A DNA stretch of 8,961 nt from Actinomycetes bacterium (lineage in GTDB: Bacteria > Actinomycetota > Acidimicrobiia > Spongiisociales > UBA5794). Each line of letters opens with the position of its first letter. The stretch's first letter is position 1. A program made the translations under genes and the position numbers. Below are positions 1 to 7,045 of this stretch, in pieces. Location of the stretch: contig JAMBLL010000056.1 of NCBI GenBank assembly GCA_023336765.1, positions 1 to 8,961 on the forward strand, written 5' to 3'. Under the pieces are notes generated by a model. It searched no databases. It had not been told where the DNA came from and saw only the letters and a list, made by a program, of their open reading frames with translations.

Positions 1-20
1 AGCGGCCGTATCGGTTCTGA

Positions 21-277
21 TACGATGATCTGATTGATCACGCCGCCAGGAGCCTGGGCCTGGTACACGAAGTCACCGATCGCTACCTGTCCTGTGACGT
101 CTCCGCCGATGTGGACCTGGCGTCCCTGATCCGTGATGCGACCTCCCCTTTGGTCTCCTTCAACGATACCTCACTCCTCCCTGGCGTGGGTGACAATTTC
201 GCAGTCCGAACGCGACCAGTCGCCGGGGCCATGTATCGTGTGGCTTCACCCGATATCGACGGGTGTGGGAGACAACA
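21..277 (+). pseudogene. Possible 3' remnant of an unrecognised upstream gene
   Basis: From base 21 the third forward frame stays open to a TGA at 399-401. Up to about base 260 it reads like real protein: mixed hydrophobic and acidic residues, mostly G or C in third codon positions, with stretches such as DHAARSLGLVHEVTDRY and SFNDTSLLPGVGDNF. It has no ATG start; the first GTG is at 111. A TGA at 18-20 closes the frame just upstream, while the first frame is open from base 1 to a TGA at 31-33, so one indel near bases 15-30 would join the two. No stop comes before the transporter start at 278. I do not recognise the family. It may be a decayed gene end, a frameshifted gene tail, or chance openness in GC-rich DNA. 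Confidence 0.25.
234..239 (+). promoter_or_regulatory. Weak candidate -10 box for the cotransporter
   Basis: TATCGT fits the TANNNT pattern and would place transcription start near 246, giving a leader of about 30 nt that contains the GGGAG ribosome binding site. No convincing -35 hexamer lies 16-18 bp upstream. The assignment rests on position only. Confidence 0.2.
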
Positions 278-2530
278 GTGCCTGACATCTCGGGAATCTG
301 GGAGGCCATCAAGCGGGGCCTTGGTGGTGGAACCAAGCAGCAGAAGCTTGGCGCCTTCATCGGTGTGTTCACACCGTCGATTCTCACGATCCTTGGTGTG
401 ATCCTGTACCTGAGGACGGGCTGGGTCGTGGGAAGCGTCGGCCTCCTCCAGGCCCTCCTGATCGTGGTCATCGCGAATACCGTGACGCTCGTTTCTGCGT
501 TGTCGATCTCGGCGATCGCATCGAACATGAAGGTCGGAGCGGGTGGAGGGTATTACATCATCTCTCGAAGTCTCGGGATCGAAATTGGCGCCGCGATCGG
601 GATCCCGTTGTACCTCGCGATGACGCTGTCGGTGACCCTGTATGCGTTCGGCCTTGCCGAGAGCATGGGCGTCGTGTGGGACGACGTGCCTCAAAGGCCG
701 GTCGCTGCGCTGACTGTCCTTGCCGTTGCACTGCTCGCAGCCAAGGGTGCCGGCGTCGCACTCAAGCTCCAGCTACCGATCATGGCCGGGATAGTGCTGT
801 CACTTGTGGCGCTCTTTGCCGGCGCATTCGGATCGTCAACAGACACCGTTTCGCTGATGGGTTCAGCAGTTGGAGGAGCCAGCTTCTGGGAGGTGTTCGC
901 GGTTTTCTTCCCAGCGGTCACGGGGATCATGGCTGGTGTCAGCCTCTCGGGAGACCTGAAGCGTCCGAGCCGGGCCATACCGAGGGGGACGATCGCCGCG
1001 GTTCTGACAGGGTTTGTTGTGTACATGATCGTTCCCGTCGTACTAGCTGTCTCTGCCACGCCTGAGGAACTGGTCTCCAACAATCTGATCTGGTTCGATA
1101 TTGCGGGTTCATGGTCGTTCCTCGTTCTGTGGGGGCTGTGGGGAGCGATCTTCGCGTCTGCGGTGGGGAGCATCCTGGCCGCACCTCGAACGCTCGAGGC
1201 GATGGTCGATGACCGTGTGCTCCCGTCGCCATTGGGAGTGAGGCTGGGTCGCATCGATGGGCCGGGTGTGCCCCTCCTCGTGAGCACCGCTCTGGCACTT
1301 GTTGCCGTTGCCCTTGGAGATCTTGACGCCATAGCGCCGTTGCTCACAATGTTCTTTCTCACGACCTACGGGACGGTCAACCTGGTCGCGGGCATCGAGC
1401 AGCTCAGCGGTGATCCGTCGTACCGCCCTACGTTCAGGATTCCATGGTGGATCTCGCTCGCCGCGGCCCTTGCCTGTTTCTATGTGATGTACCTCATCAA
1501 CCCGATCGCTCTGGTGGTGGCGGTCGTCTTCGAGTTCGGTGTGTACGTGTTCATGCGCAGGCGTGCCATGACTGCTCCGTGGGGTGACCTGCGACGTGGG
1601 GCCCTGATGTCCCTCGTGCGTTCCACGGTGATCCGACTGGCGAAGATGCCTGCCGATCCGAGGAACTGGAGACCCAACATCCTTCTGTTCGCAGGTGACC
1701 TCGATCGGAACCCCGATCTTGCGCGGTTCGCGGGATGGTTGGTCCAGGACAGAGGGATCCTCACCGTGGCCAAGCTGGTGCGCGGTCCCATCCGTGAGCT
1801 GAGCACGGAGCGTGCTGAACAGGTGGCTGCGCTTGCGAGGCAGCTTGAGGACCTGAGCGTGATCGGGTTCGCTGAAGTGGACATCGTTGACGACTTCGTG
1901 AACGGAGCGGTCTCGATTGCTCAGTCCAACGGGATCGCCGGTATCGACTCGAATACCGTGATGTTCGGTTGGGCCGATGGCGAGGAACGGCAGGCGGAGA
2001 TTCTGAGGATCGTGGAGCGTCTCTCCTACCTTGGCAAGTCCGCCGTGATCTGTCGACCCGTTCCGCGTGGGTGGAACGATGGGCCGCGTCAGATCCATGT
2101 GTGGTGGGGAGGCCTCAAACAGAATGGCGACATGCTTGTGTTGTTCGCCCACCTGCTTTCGCTCAACCCGACGTGGAGAAACGCCCGCATCGTGATCAAC
2201 TCCATCGCTACAAGCGAGATGACCTACGAGGTCAACAAGGAACTCCTCGCTCAACTGACATCGGCGGCGCGTATCGACGCGACGATCAATGTGATCCTCA
2301 AACCTGACGATGCTTCGGTTGCAGATGTCATCTTCGAGGGTTCGCGCAACGCGGATGTCGTGCTACTTGGCTTGCGTGGAACCGAACCAGGAGAAGAGGT
2401 CGCGTATACACGCAGGATGGCATCACTCGTTGAAGGCCTGCCCACAACCCTGTTCGTCCGTAACGCAGGCGAGTTCCAGGGGCAGTTGCTCGGGGCAACG
2501 ATGGAGGGTCGTGTCGAACGTGCGCCCTAA
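278..2530 (+). CDS. SLC12-type cation-chloride cotransporter (APC superfamily)
   Basis: Integral inner-membrane transporter of about 750 residues, predicted to move chloride together with K+ and/or Na+. The GTG at 278 is preferred because GGGAG (267-271) lies 6 nt upstream; the in-frame GTG at 263 has no good ribosome site. Residues 25-426 hold about 12 hydrophobic segments. SLC12 hallmarks include GVILYLRTGWVVG in TM1, GGGYYIISRSLG near residues 89-100, a TM3 tyrosine (about Y122) at the position of the K+-site tyrosine of NKCC1, and FFPAVTGIMAG followed by SGDL in TM6. Residues 427-750 form a soluble tail that starts NWRPNILLF, like the SLC12 C-terminal domain, which has a universal-stress-protein-like fold in the archaeal homologue. 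In TM8 one of the two adjacent serines of the NKCC1 Na+ site appears to be alanine (A293, S294). The exact ions are therefore uncertain. It is a single gene convergent with the methyltransferase. Confidence 0.9.
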   Translation: MPDISGIWEAIKRGLGGGTKQQKLGAFIGVFTPSILTILGVILYLRTGWVVGSVGLLQALLIVVIANTVTLVSALSISAIASNMKVGAGGGYYIISRSLGIEIGAAIGIPLYLAMTLSVTLYAFGLAESMGVVWDDVPQRPVAALTVLAVALLAAKGAGVALKLQLPIMAGIVLSLVALFAGAFGSSTDTVSLMGSAVGGASFWEVFAVFFPAVTGIMAGVSLSGDLKRPSRAIPRGTIAAVLTGFVVYMIVPVVLAVSATPEELVSNNLIWFDIAGSWSFLVLWGLWGAIFASAVGSILAAPRTLEAMVDDRVLPSPLGVRLGRIDGPGVPLLVSTALALVAVALGDLDAIAPLLTMFFLTTYGTVNLVAGIEQLSGDPSYRPTFRIPWWISLAAALACFYVMYLINPIALVVAVVFEFGVYVFMRRRAMTAPWGDLRRGALMSLVRSTVIRLAKMPADPRNWRPNILLFAGDLDRNPDLARFAGWLVQDRGILTVAKLVRGPIRELSTERAEQVAALARQLEDLSVIGFAEVDIVDDFVNGAVSIAQSNGIAGIDSNTVMFGWADGEERQAEILRIVERLSYLGKSAVICRPVPRGWNDGPRQIHVWWGGLKQNGDMLVLFAHLLSLNPTWRNARIVINSIATSEMTYEVNKELLAQLTSAARIDATINVILKPDDASVADVIFEGSRNADVVLLGLRGTEPGEEVAYTRRMASLVEGLPTTLFVRNAGEFQGQLLGATMEGRVERAP

Positions 2531-2581
2531 TCCGAAGTACGCAAGAATTGTGCCATCGGTCCACAGGTTCACCAAGTAGCT

Positions 2582-2595
2582 ACCCATTGCTGGGT
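2582..2595. terminator. Small hairpin in the convergent gap after the cotransporter
   Basis: ACCCA-TTGC-TGGGT is a perfect 5-bp stem with a 4-nt loop, midway between the transporter stop (2530) and the methyltransferase stop (2622). It has no T-run on either side and the stem is short, so it is a weak terminator candidate. I see nothing better in the 91-bp gap. Confidence 0.22.
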
Positions 2596-2621
2596 CTCCG
2601 AGTCGTTGTACATCATTCGTA

Positions 2622-3200
2622 CTACGTACTACTTTCGGAGGGTGCTTTCCGGCGTGCAACGAACCGAGCATCGTGATGCCGGTCCTCCCAGGATTCGTCG
2701 TACTCGGTGAGGTCGAGACCGTCGATAAGTGCCGGGAGCTCTCCTTCATCAAGGAGATAGGGGAGTGGTGGCCTTTCGTTACGTTCCAGGTTTCTGATGG
2801 TGGCGAGAGATCCGATGACGAGTCCCCCTGGCCGTAGAAGACGGGCGAACACGGAGAACAGCGCTCTGTCGAGGTAGTGAAACACCATGATCACGTCCCA
2901 CGGTCCATCAGGGAGATCGCTTGCTGCCAGGTCGATCTCGAGCGTTGTCAGGGTGATACCGCATGACGTAGCACGCGCCGCTGCGACCTCGATGGCAATG
3001 TCTGACACATCCGTGATCGTCACATCCCAGCCTCTCGATGCCAGCCAGATGGCGTTGCGTCCCGTTCCCCCTGCGATATCGAGTGCTCTGCCCGGTGTTG
3101 TGAAGAGTCCGGCGTTGCTCACCAGCCATGGAGAAGGATCAATCGGCCACGGCCGCTCCGTGTAGCGTTGGTTCCAATGGTCTCTGTCCGATACGTTCAT
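2622..3200 (-). CDS. Class I SAM-dependent methyltransferase, TehB-like
   Basis: Small cytosolic methyltransferase of 192 residues, about the usual size for stand-alone TehB-like or thiopurine-type enzymes. The N-terminal HWNQRYTERPWP (residues 8-19) is typical of this group. Motif I, the SAM-binding glycine loop, is ALDIAGGTGRNAIWLA (39-54). The acidic residue ending strand 2 is D64. WDVIMVFHYLDR (101-112) is the strand-4 region and LLRPGGLVIG (121-130) the post-motif loop before strand 5. The substrate cannot be read from the sequence; TehB homologues are linked to tellurite or selenium detoxification, but many relatives have other or unknown substrates, so I give no symbol. The ATG has no Shine-Dalgarno sequence (CTCTCCTCC precedes it on this strand), which suggests leaderless or SD-independent initiation. 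It is divergent from the DUF5995 gene across the heptad array and convergent with the transporter. The TAG stop lies in a duplicated CGTACTA. Confidence 0.88.
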   Translation of the reverse strand: MNVSDRDHWNQRYTERPWPIDPSPWLVSNAGLFTTPGRALDIAGGTGRNAIWLASRGWDVTITDVSDIAIEVAAARATSCGITLTTLEIDLAASDLPDGPWDVIMVFHYLDRALFSVFARLLRPGGLVIGSLATIRNLERNERPPLPYLLDEGELPALIDGLDLTEYDESWEDRHHDARFVARRKAPSESST

Positions 3201-3205
3201 GGAGG

Positions 3206-3282
3206 AGAGTTAACAGTTGACAGTTGACAGTTCACAGTCGGAAGTCTGGTATTTGGTATCTGGTATCTGGAATCTTGAACTG
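3206..3282. repeat. Heptanucleotide tandem array of about 11 units
   Basis: The region reads as eleven consecutive 7-bp units in one unbroken register. The left half is an ACAGTTG family: exact copies at 3213 and 3220, one-base variants at 3227 and 3234, and a looser copy at 3206. The right half is a GGTATCT family: exact copies at 3255 and 3262, one-base variants at 3248 and 3269, and a degenerate end unit at 3276. The unit at 3241 (GAAGTCT) is intermediate between the two. Position 5 of the unit is T in ten of eleven units, and position 6 is always a pyrimidine. The array fills most of the 96-bp gap between the divergent methyltransferase and DUF5995 starts. Short tandem heptads are known from other bacteria, for example the STRR repeats of cyanobacteria, but their role is unclear. 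Confidence 0.85.
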
Positions 3283-3289
3283 CTAGATT
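3281..3289 (+). promoter_or_regulatory. Extended -10 box for leaderless DUF5995 transcription
   Basis: TGCTAGATT matches the extended -10 pattern TGNTANNNT exactly. Seven bases separate it from the ATG at 3297, which is where the first transcribed base of a leaderless mRNA is expected. There is no Shine-Dalgarno sequence before this ATG, consistent with leaderless initiation, which is common in actinobacteria. No -35 hexamer stands out at the usual spacing; that place is occupied by GGTATCT heptads. Confidence 0.42.
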
Positions 3290-3296
3290 CGTTCCG

Positions 3297-4127
3297 ATGA
3301 ACATGGAGAGCCACAGCGAGCGCGGACTTGATGATGTCATCGTGGATCTCGATACGATCATCGATCGTGCGATCGACGACCGAAGTGAACTCGGCATATT
3401 CCCAGCGATGTACAGGGTCGTAACAGTCGGAGTGCGGGATGCAGTCCGTGTGGGGTTCTTCGACCACAACGACGCAATGGCGCAGCTCTCGGTGGTTTTT
3501 GCGGATCGTTACCTCGATGCCTACGACGCGATGCGTCACGATCGGCCCCTGACGGAGTCCTGGCAGGTGGCGTTCGCTGCTGCGATGGACGGGCAGCGGC
3601 GCATGGTGGTGCAGCATCTCATGTCAGGGATGACCGCTCATATCAACCTGGATCTCGGCATCGCCACGGCTCGCGTGGCAGCCAACGACCCTGACTCGAT
3701 GTACGTGGACTTCTTTCGGGTCAATCAGATGCTGTACGAACAGTTGAACGGCTTCCAACAGATGCTGAACTCCGTGTCGTCGCGTATGGGATGGCTCGAC
3801 ACCATCGGAGGCACGCTGGATGAACGGCTTGCCAAGATCGGAATCGGCGGAGCCCGTGAGCGGGCATGGCGCCTTGCGTTGAACCTCATCAACAATCCCG
3901 ACCGTAGCGATGAGATCATCTCTGCAAGGGATCATGAAACAGCACACCTGGAGGGGCTGATACTCGAGGGAGTGGTGCGAATCCGGACGGTCTCGTGGTT
4001 CATCGCCTCGACGGAGCCGTCCGATGTCCGTGTTGTCATCAACGCGTTTCTCGAACCATCCGTCGATCTCGATGTCATCGCTGCGGCAGTGGAAAGCGCC
4101 GATACGACACCACCCAGCTACAACTGA
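3297..4127 (+). CDS. DUF5995 family protein, function unknown
   Basis: Soluble protein of 276 residues without a signal peptide or membrane segment. It resembles the DUF5995 family: an N-terminal helical region with FPAMYRVVTVGVRDAV (35-50), then VVFADRYLDAYDA (66-78), and the most telling block, LMSGMTAHINLDLGIA (108-123), which fits the family's 'GMNAHIN.DL' signature. RVNQMLYEQL follows at 141-150. The C-terminal half contains ARERAWRLALNL (186-197) and ends in a helical stretch near DVRVVINAFL (243-252). The family has no established biochemical role that I know of. H107 and H115 could be functional, but that is speculation. The ATG at 3297 is chosen because an extended -10 box lies 7 nt upstream; the ATG at 3303 is an alternative two codons in. 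The gene precedes ppc on the same strand with a 69-bp gap containing a dyad, so co-transcription is possible but unproven. Confidence 0.83.
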   Translation: MNMESHSERGLDDVIVDLDTIIDRAIDDRSELGIFPAMYRVVTVGVRDAVRVGFFDHNDAMAQLSVVFADRYLDAYDAMRHDRPLTESWQVAFAAAMDGQRRMVVQHLMSGMTAHINLDLGIATARVAANDPDSMYVDFFRVNQMLYEQLNGFQQMLNSVSSRMGWLDTIGGTLDERLAKIGIGGARERAWRLALNLINNPDRSDEIISARDHETAHLEGLILEGVVRIRTVSWFIASTEPSDVRVVINAFLEPSVDLDVIAAAVESADTTPPSYN

Positions 4128-4134
4128 CAGCGAG

Positions 4135-4167
4135 CACCTGACATCCGGCTTCCTGTATCTTCAGGTG
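4135..4167. promoter_or_regulatory. 7-bp dyad between DUF5995 gene and ppc
   Basis: CACCTGA (4135-4141) and TCAGGTG (4161-4167) form a perfect inverted repeat 19 nt apart. No T-run follows, so it is a poor intrinsic terminator. Its right arm overlaps the candidate ppc -10 box (TATCTT, 4156-4161), so a repressor operator or a transcript hairpin ahead of ppc are both possible. Confidence 0.35.
4156..4161 (+). promoter_or_regulatory. Weak candidate -10 box for ppc
   Basis: TATCTT fits TANNNT and is preceded directly by TG. Transcription would start near 4168, leaving a leader of about 29 nt. The two CTGACA hexamers upstream (4124 and 4138) lie at spacings of 26 and 12 bp, outside the usual range, so neither is a credible -35. 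Confidence 0.22.
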
Positions 4168-4196
4168 ATAGGCCCGAAACCGAAGGCGGATGACAG

Positions 4197-6947
4197 ATGG
4201 CGCAGAACCCAGAGCGAGGCTCAAGCAGAGACGCTGCCCTGCGCGCCGATATCCGACGGCTCGGGACGCAGCTTGGAGATTCGCTGGTTCGCCAGGAAGG
4301 CAAGGAACTCCTCGACCTCGTAGAACAGGTGCGCACAGCAACTCGCATGGTCGGCGGCGATGGCACCGACCCATCTCGGGAGCTTGATGAGCTGCTCGAT
4401 ACTCTTGACATCGGGATGATGTCAACGCTCGGTAGGGCATTCACCGCGTACTTCTATCTTGCGAATGTCGCGGAACAAACCCACCGTCTCGACGAGTTCG
4501 CCGTGAGGACTGCTGGGGATCGTGGCTGGATGGAACGGACCGTCGACCAAATCGAGCGGGCAGGTCTCGACCCCGATGACGTCGAAGTCCTTCTTGACCG
4601 ACTCGAGGTCCGCCCGGTGTTCACCGCACACCCAACCGAGGCTTCGCGGCGATCCATCCTGACGAAACTGAACGTCATCGCCGCTCTGATCGAACGCAGA
4701 CTCGACACACGTGTGACCGAGGCGGATAAGCGCCGGATCGACCGACGCCTCGCCGAGACCATCGACCTCATGTGGCAGACCGACGAGCTTCGAAGAGACC
4801 GGCCCGACCCCAGCGATGAAGCGACGTCTGTCATCTATTACTTCGACGAACTCTTCCGTGGTGCCGTACCCGAGGTGCTTGACGATTACGCCGCCCAGCT
4901 TGAACGTGTGGGGATCACCGTGTCTCCCCGCCGCTCGCCGCTGCGATTCGGAACCTGGGTCGGTGGTGACCGTGACGGAAACCCATTCGTGACGGCGTCG
5001 GTGACCCGTGATGCACTCTCGGCACAGCACCAACACGCGTTGCGCAATATCATCGCATCGGTCGAATCTCTGGCCTCTGACCTGTCGACCTCGTCGAGGA
5101 TCCGAACGGTGAGCAACGCATTGCTTGAGAGTCTTGAGCTTGACCGAAGCGAGATGCCAGGCGTTTTCGATCGGTTCGGGGCGCTCAACGCTGAGGAGCC
5201 GTACCGGCTCAAGCTTGCGTACATCCACCAGCGGCTCATCAACACCGCAGAGGGTCTGGAGTCTGGCACCGATTCTGGAGACATGACGAACTATGGGTCG
5301 ATCGAGGAGGTCCTCGACGACCTGGCATTGATCCACGGGTCTCTCGAGTCCAACAGTGGAGGCCTCGTTGCCTCCGGACTGGTCGCGAGGGTGATGAGGA
5401 CCTTCGCTACGTTCGGTTTCCACCTCGCAACGATGGACGTGCGACAGATCGCAACAAAACATCACGATGCCCTTACTGAGTTGTATGAACGCCTTGACGA
5501 ACCGTACGGCACTCTCGACGCGGCTGCCCGCACTGTCCGCCTTGCGGCTGAACTCGAGAGGCGCAGGCCGATGGCGACAGAAACAGCAAGGCTCAGCGAT
5601 GAGACATCTGACACCCTTGGCGTGTTTCGTACGATCAAGGATGCAAAGGACCGTTACGGTGACGACGTGGTCGAGAGCTACGTGATCTCGATGACCAGAG
5701 ATGCCGACGACGTGATTGCCGCTGCGGTGCTCGCCCGCGAGGCCGGTCTGATCGATGTGCCGGGAGGCCTTGCCAATCTCGGGTTCGTTCCTCTTCTCGA
5801 GACCACAGATGAGCTCCGTGCGGCTGGAGACATCCTTGACCGGATGCTCAGCATCGAACCGTACCGCCAGATCGTATCCATGAGAGGGAATGTCCAGGAG
5901 GTGATGCTCGGGTACTCCGACTCGAACAAGCACGGGGGTATCACCACGTCACAGTGGGAGATCTACAAGGCTCAGCAGAAACTCCGCGACGTGGCGCACA
6001 GCCATGATGTATCCCTGCGTCTGTTCCATGGGCGTGGTGGCACGATCGGACGTGGAGGGGGGCCGACGCATGAGGCCATCCTCGCCCAGCCGTTCGGGAC
6101 GGTCGATGGCCCCATCAAGATCACCGAACAGGGTGAGGTGATCTCGGACAAATACGGTCTCGAGGACCTCGCCTCGCGCAATCTCGAACTCACCTTGTCC
6201 GCTGTGATCGAGGCGTCCCTGCTTCACCGTGTTCCGCGACAGCCCCCGGTCCAACTCGCGGCGTGGCACGTGACGATGGATGCGATGAGTGAGGCAGCGT
6301 ACGAAAGGTACCGGACCCTCATCGATGACCCGGACCTCGTGGCGTATTTCCTGAGTTCCACGCCGGTCGAGACACTTGGCGCCATGAACATCGGCTCACG
6401 GCCTTCGCGCAGGAAGGGCGACCCCAACTCTCTTGAAGGTCTTCGGGCGATTCCCTGGGTGTTCGGGTGGACACAGTCCCGTCAGATCATCCCTGGTTGG
6501 TTCGGCGTCGGGTCTGGACTCGAGGCCGTTCGTGAACTTGGCCATGGGGAGGCATTGCGACACATGTACGAGCATTGGTCCTTCTTTCGGACGTTCATAT
6601 CCAACGTCGAGATGACCCTCGCCAAGACCGACCTGACCATTGCACGCCGGTATGTGTCCGCTCTCGTGGATCCTGCGAGTGCGCATCTTCTCGGCGTGAT
6701 CGAACGCGAGCACATGCGCACCGTGCAACAGATATTGGCGGTCACAGGTGAGGACAAACTCCTTGATGCGAACCCCATCTTGCAGCGAACGTTGTCCGTG
6801 CGTGACACGTATCTCGAGCCGTTGCACCGTATCCAGATCAACCTGCTCGGCCGTTCACGGCTCAACGATGGCGATGATCCTGTCCTCGACCGATCCCTCC
6901 TCCTGACGGTCAATGGCATTGCGGCCGGCCTGAGAAACACAGGCTGA
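4197..6947 (+). CDS. ppc: Phosphoenolpyruvate carboxylase
   Basis: Cytosolic, Mg2+-dependent enzyme that carboxylates phosphoenolpyruvate with bicarbonate to give oxaloacetate and phosphate, refilling the TCA cycle. It is full length at 916 residues (the E. coli enzyme has 883). Catalytic signatures are intact: VFTAHPTEA (141-149, catalytic H145), GTWVGGDRDGNP (252-263), LGYSDSNKHGG (571-581, K578 matching E. coli K546), and FHGRGGTIGRGGG (610-622), where H611, R613 and R619 match H579, R581 and R587. The end, GIAAGLRNTG, is the canonical C-terminus. The aspartate-inhibitor residues of the E. coli enzyme (R587, K773, R832, N881) correspond to R619, K810, R869 and N914, so feedback inhibition by aspartate is likely. 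Like other bacterial-type enzymes it lacks the plant N-terminal phosphorylation extension. The ATG at 4197 follows a purine-rich AAGGCGGA (4183-4190) that can serve as a ribosome site. Confidence 0.98.
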   Translation: MAQNPERGSSRDAALRADIRRLGTQLGDSLVRQEGKELLDLVEQVRTATRMVGGDGTDPSRELDELLDTLDIGMMSTLGRAFTAYFYLANVAEQTHRLDEFAVRTAGDRGWMERTVDQIERAGLDPDDVEVLLDRLEVRPVFTAHPTEASRRSILTKLNVIAALIERRLDTRVTEADKRRIDRRLAETIDLMWQTDELRRDRPDPSDEATSVIYYFDELFRGAVPEVLDDYAAQLERVGITVSPRRSPLRFGTWVGGDRDGNPFVTASVTRDALSAQHQHALRNIIASVESLASDLSTSSRIRTVSNALLESLELDRSEMPGVFDRFGALNAEEPYRLKLAYIHQRLINTAEGLESGTDSGDMTNYGSIEEVLDDLALIHGSLESNSGGLVASGLVARVMRTFATFGFHLATMDVRQIATKHHDALTELYERLDEPYGTLDAAARTVRLAAELERRRPMATETARLSDETSDTLGVFRTIKDAKDRYGDDVVESYVISMTRDADDVIAAAVLAREAGLIDVPGGLANLGFVPLLETTDELRAAGDILDRMLSIEPYRQIVSMRGNVQEVMLGYSDSNKHGGITTSQWEIYKAQQKLRDVAHSHDVSLRLFHGRGGTIGRGGGPTHEAILAQPFGTVDGPIKITEQGEVISDKYGLEDLASRNLELTLSAVIEASLLHRVPRQPPVQLAAWHVTMDAMSEAAYERYRTLIDDPDLVAYFLSSTPVETLGAMNIGSRPSRRKGDPNSLEGLRAIPWVFGWTQSRQIIPGWFGVGSGLEAVRELGHGEALRHMYEHWSFFRTFISNVEMTLAKTDLTIARRYVSALVDPASAHLLGVIEREHMRTVQQILAVTGEDKLLDANPILQRTLSVRDTYLEPLHRIQINLLGRSRLNDGDDPVLDRSLLLTVNGIAAGLRNTG

Positions 6948-6970
6948 ATCAGCCGTCAGGCTTCTGATTC
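6946..6970 (+). terminator. Hairpin over the ppc stop codon
   Basis: GAATCAG (6946-6952) pairs perfectly with CTGATTC (6964-6970), with an 11-nt loop in which CC (6953-6954) and GG (6959-6960) can pair further. The left arm begins inside the TGA stop. No U-run follows, so termination may be inefficient or the stem may protect the 3' end. Confidence 0.4.
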
Positions 6971-7003
6971 CCATAATCATGTGCGCTGGCGCGTTTCAAT
7001 GGC

Positions 7004-7009
7004 TATCGT
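7004..7009 (+). promoter_or_regulatory. Weak candidate -10 box for the RRM gene
   Basis: TATCGT, the same hexamer seen ahead of the cotransporter, would give a start near 7016 and a leader of about 127 nt. No clear -35 is visible. CATAAT at 6972-6977 is another possibility, equally without a -35. Confidence 0.2.
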
Positions 7010-7045
7010 TCAGGGTGCTTAGGAAACCTTCCATGCGATCGATCC

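Noticed and set aside
83..694. A 203-codon minus-strand open frame over the left edge and cotransporter start
   Set aside because: Its translation is dominated by R, H and D, and most of it mirrors TM1-TM3 of the cotransporter. No protein family is recognised.
1109..2254. A 381-codon minus-strand open frame inside the cotransporter
   Set aside because: It is antisense to conserved SLC12 sequence, has shadow-like composition (many H, R, E) and shows no recognisable motif or ribosome site.
3217..3236. Perfect TTGACA hexamers (3217, 3224) as -35 boxes
   Set aside because: They arise from the ACAGTTG repeat. The nearest TAT-starting hexamers lie at spacings of about 13 or 20 bp, and the likely -10 at 3284 is far too distant.
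3197..3617. Minus-strand open frames ending in QLSTVN- and YQIPNT-like peptides
   Set aside because: These peptides are simply the heptad array read as codons, and the rest is antisense to the DUF5995 gene.
4422..5933. A 503-codon open frame on the minus strand inside ppc
   Set aside because: It lies wholly antisense to an unmistakable ppc. Its translation is rich in H, R and D with no domain, as expected of a mirror frame in GC-rich coding DNA.
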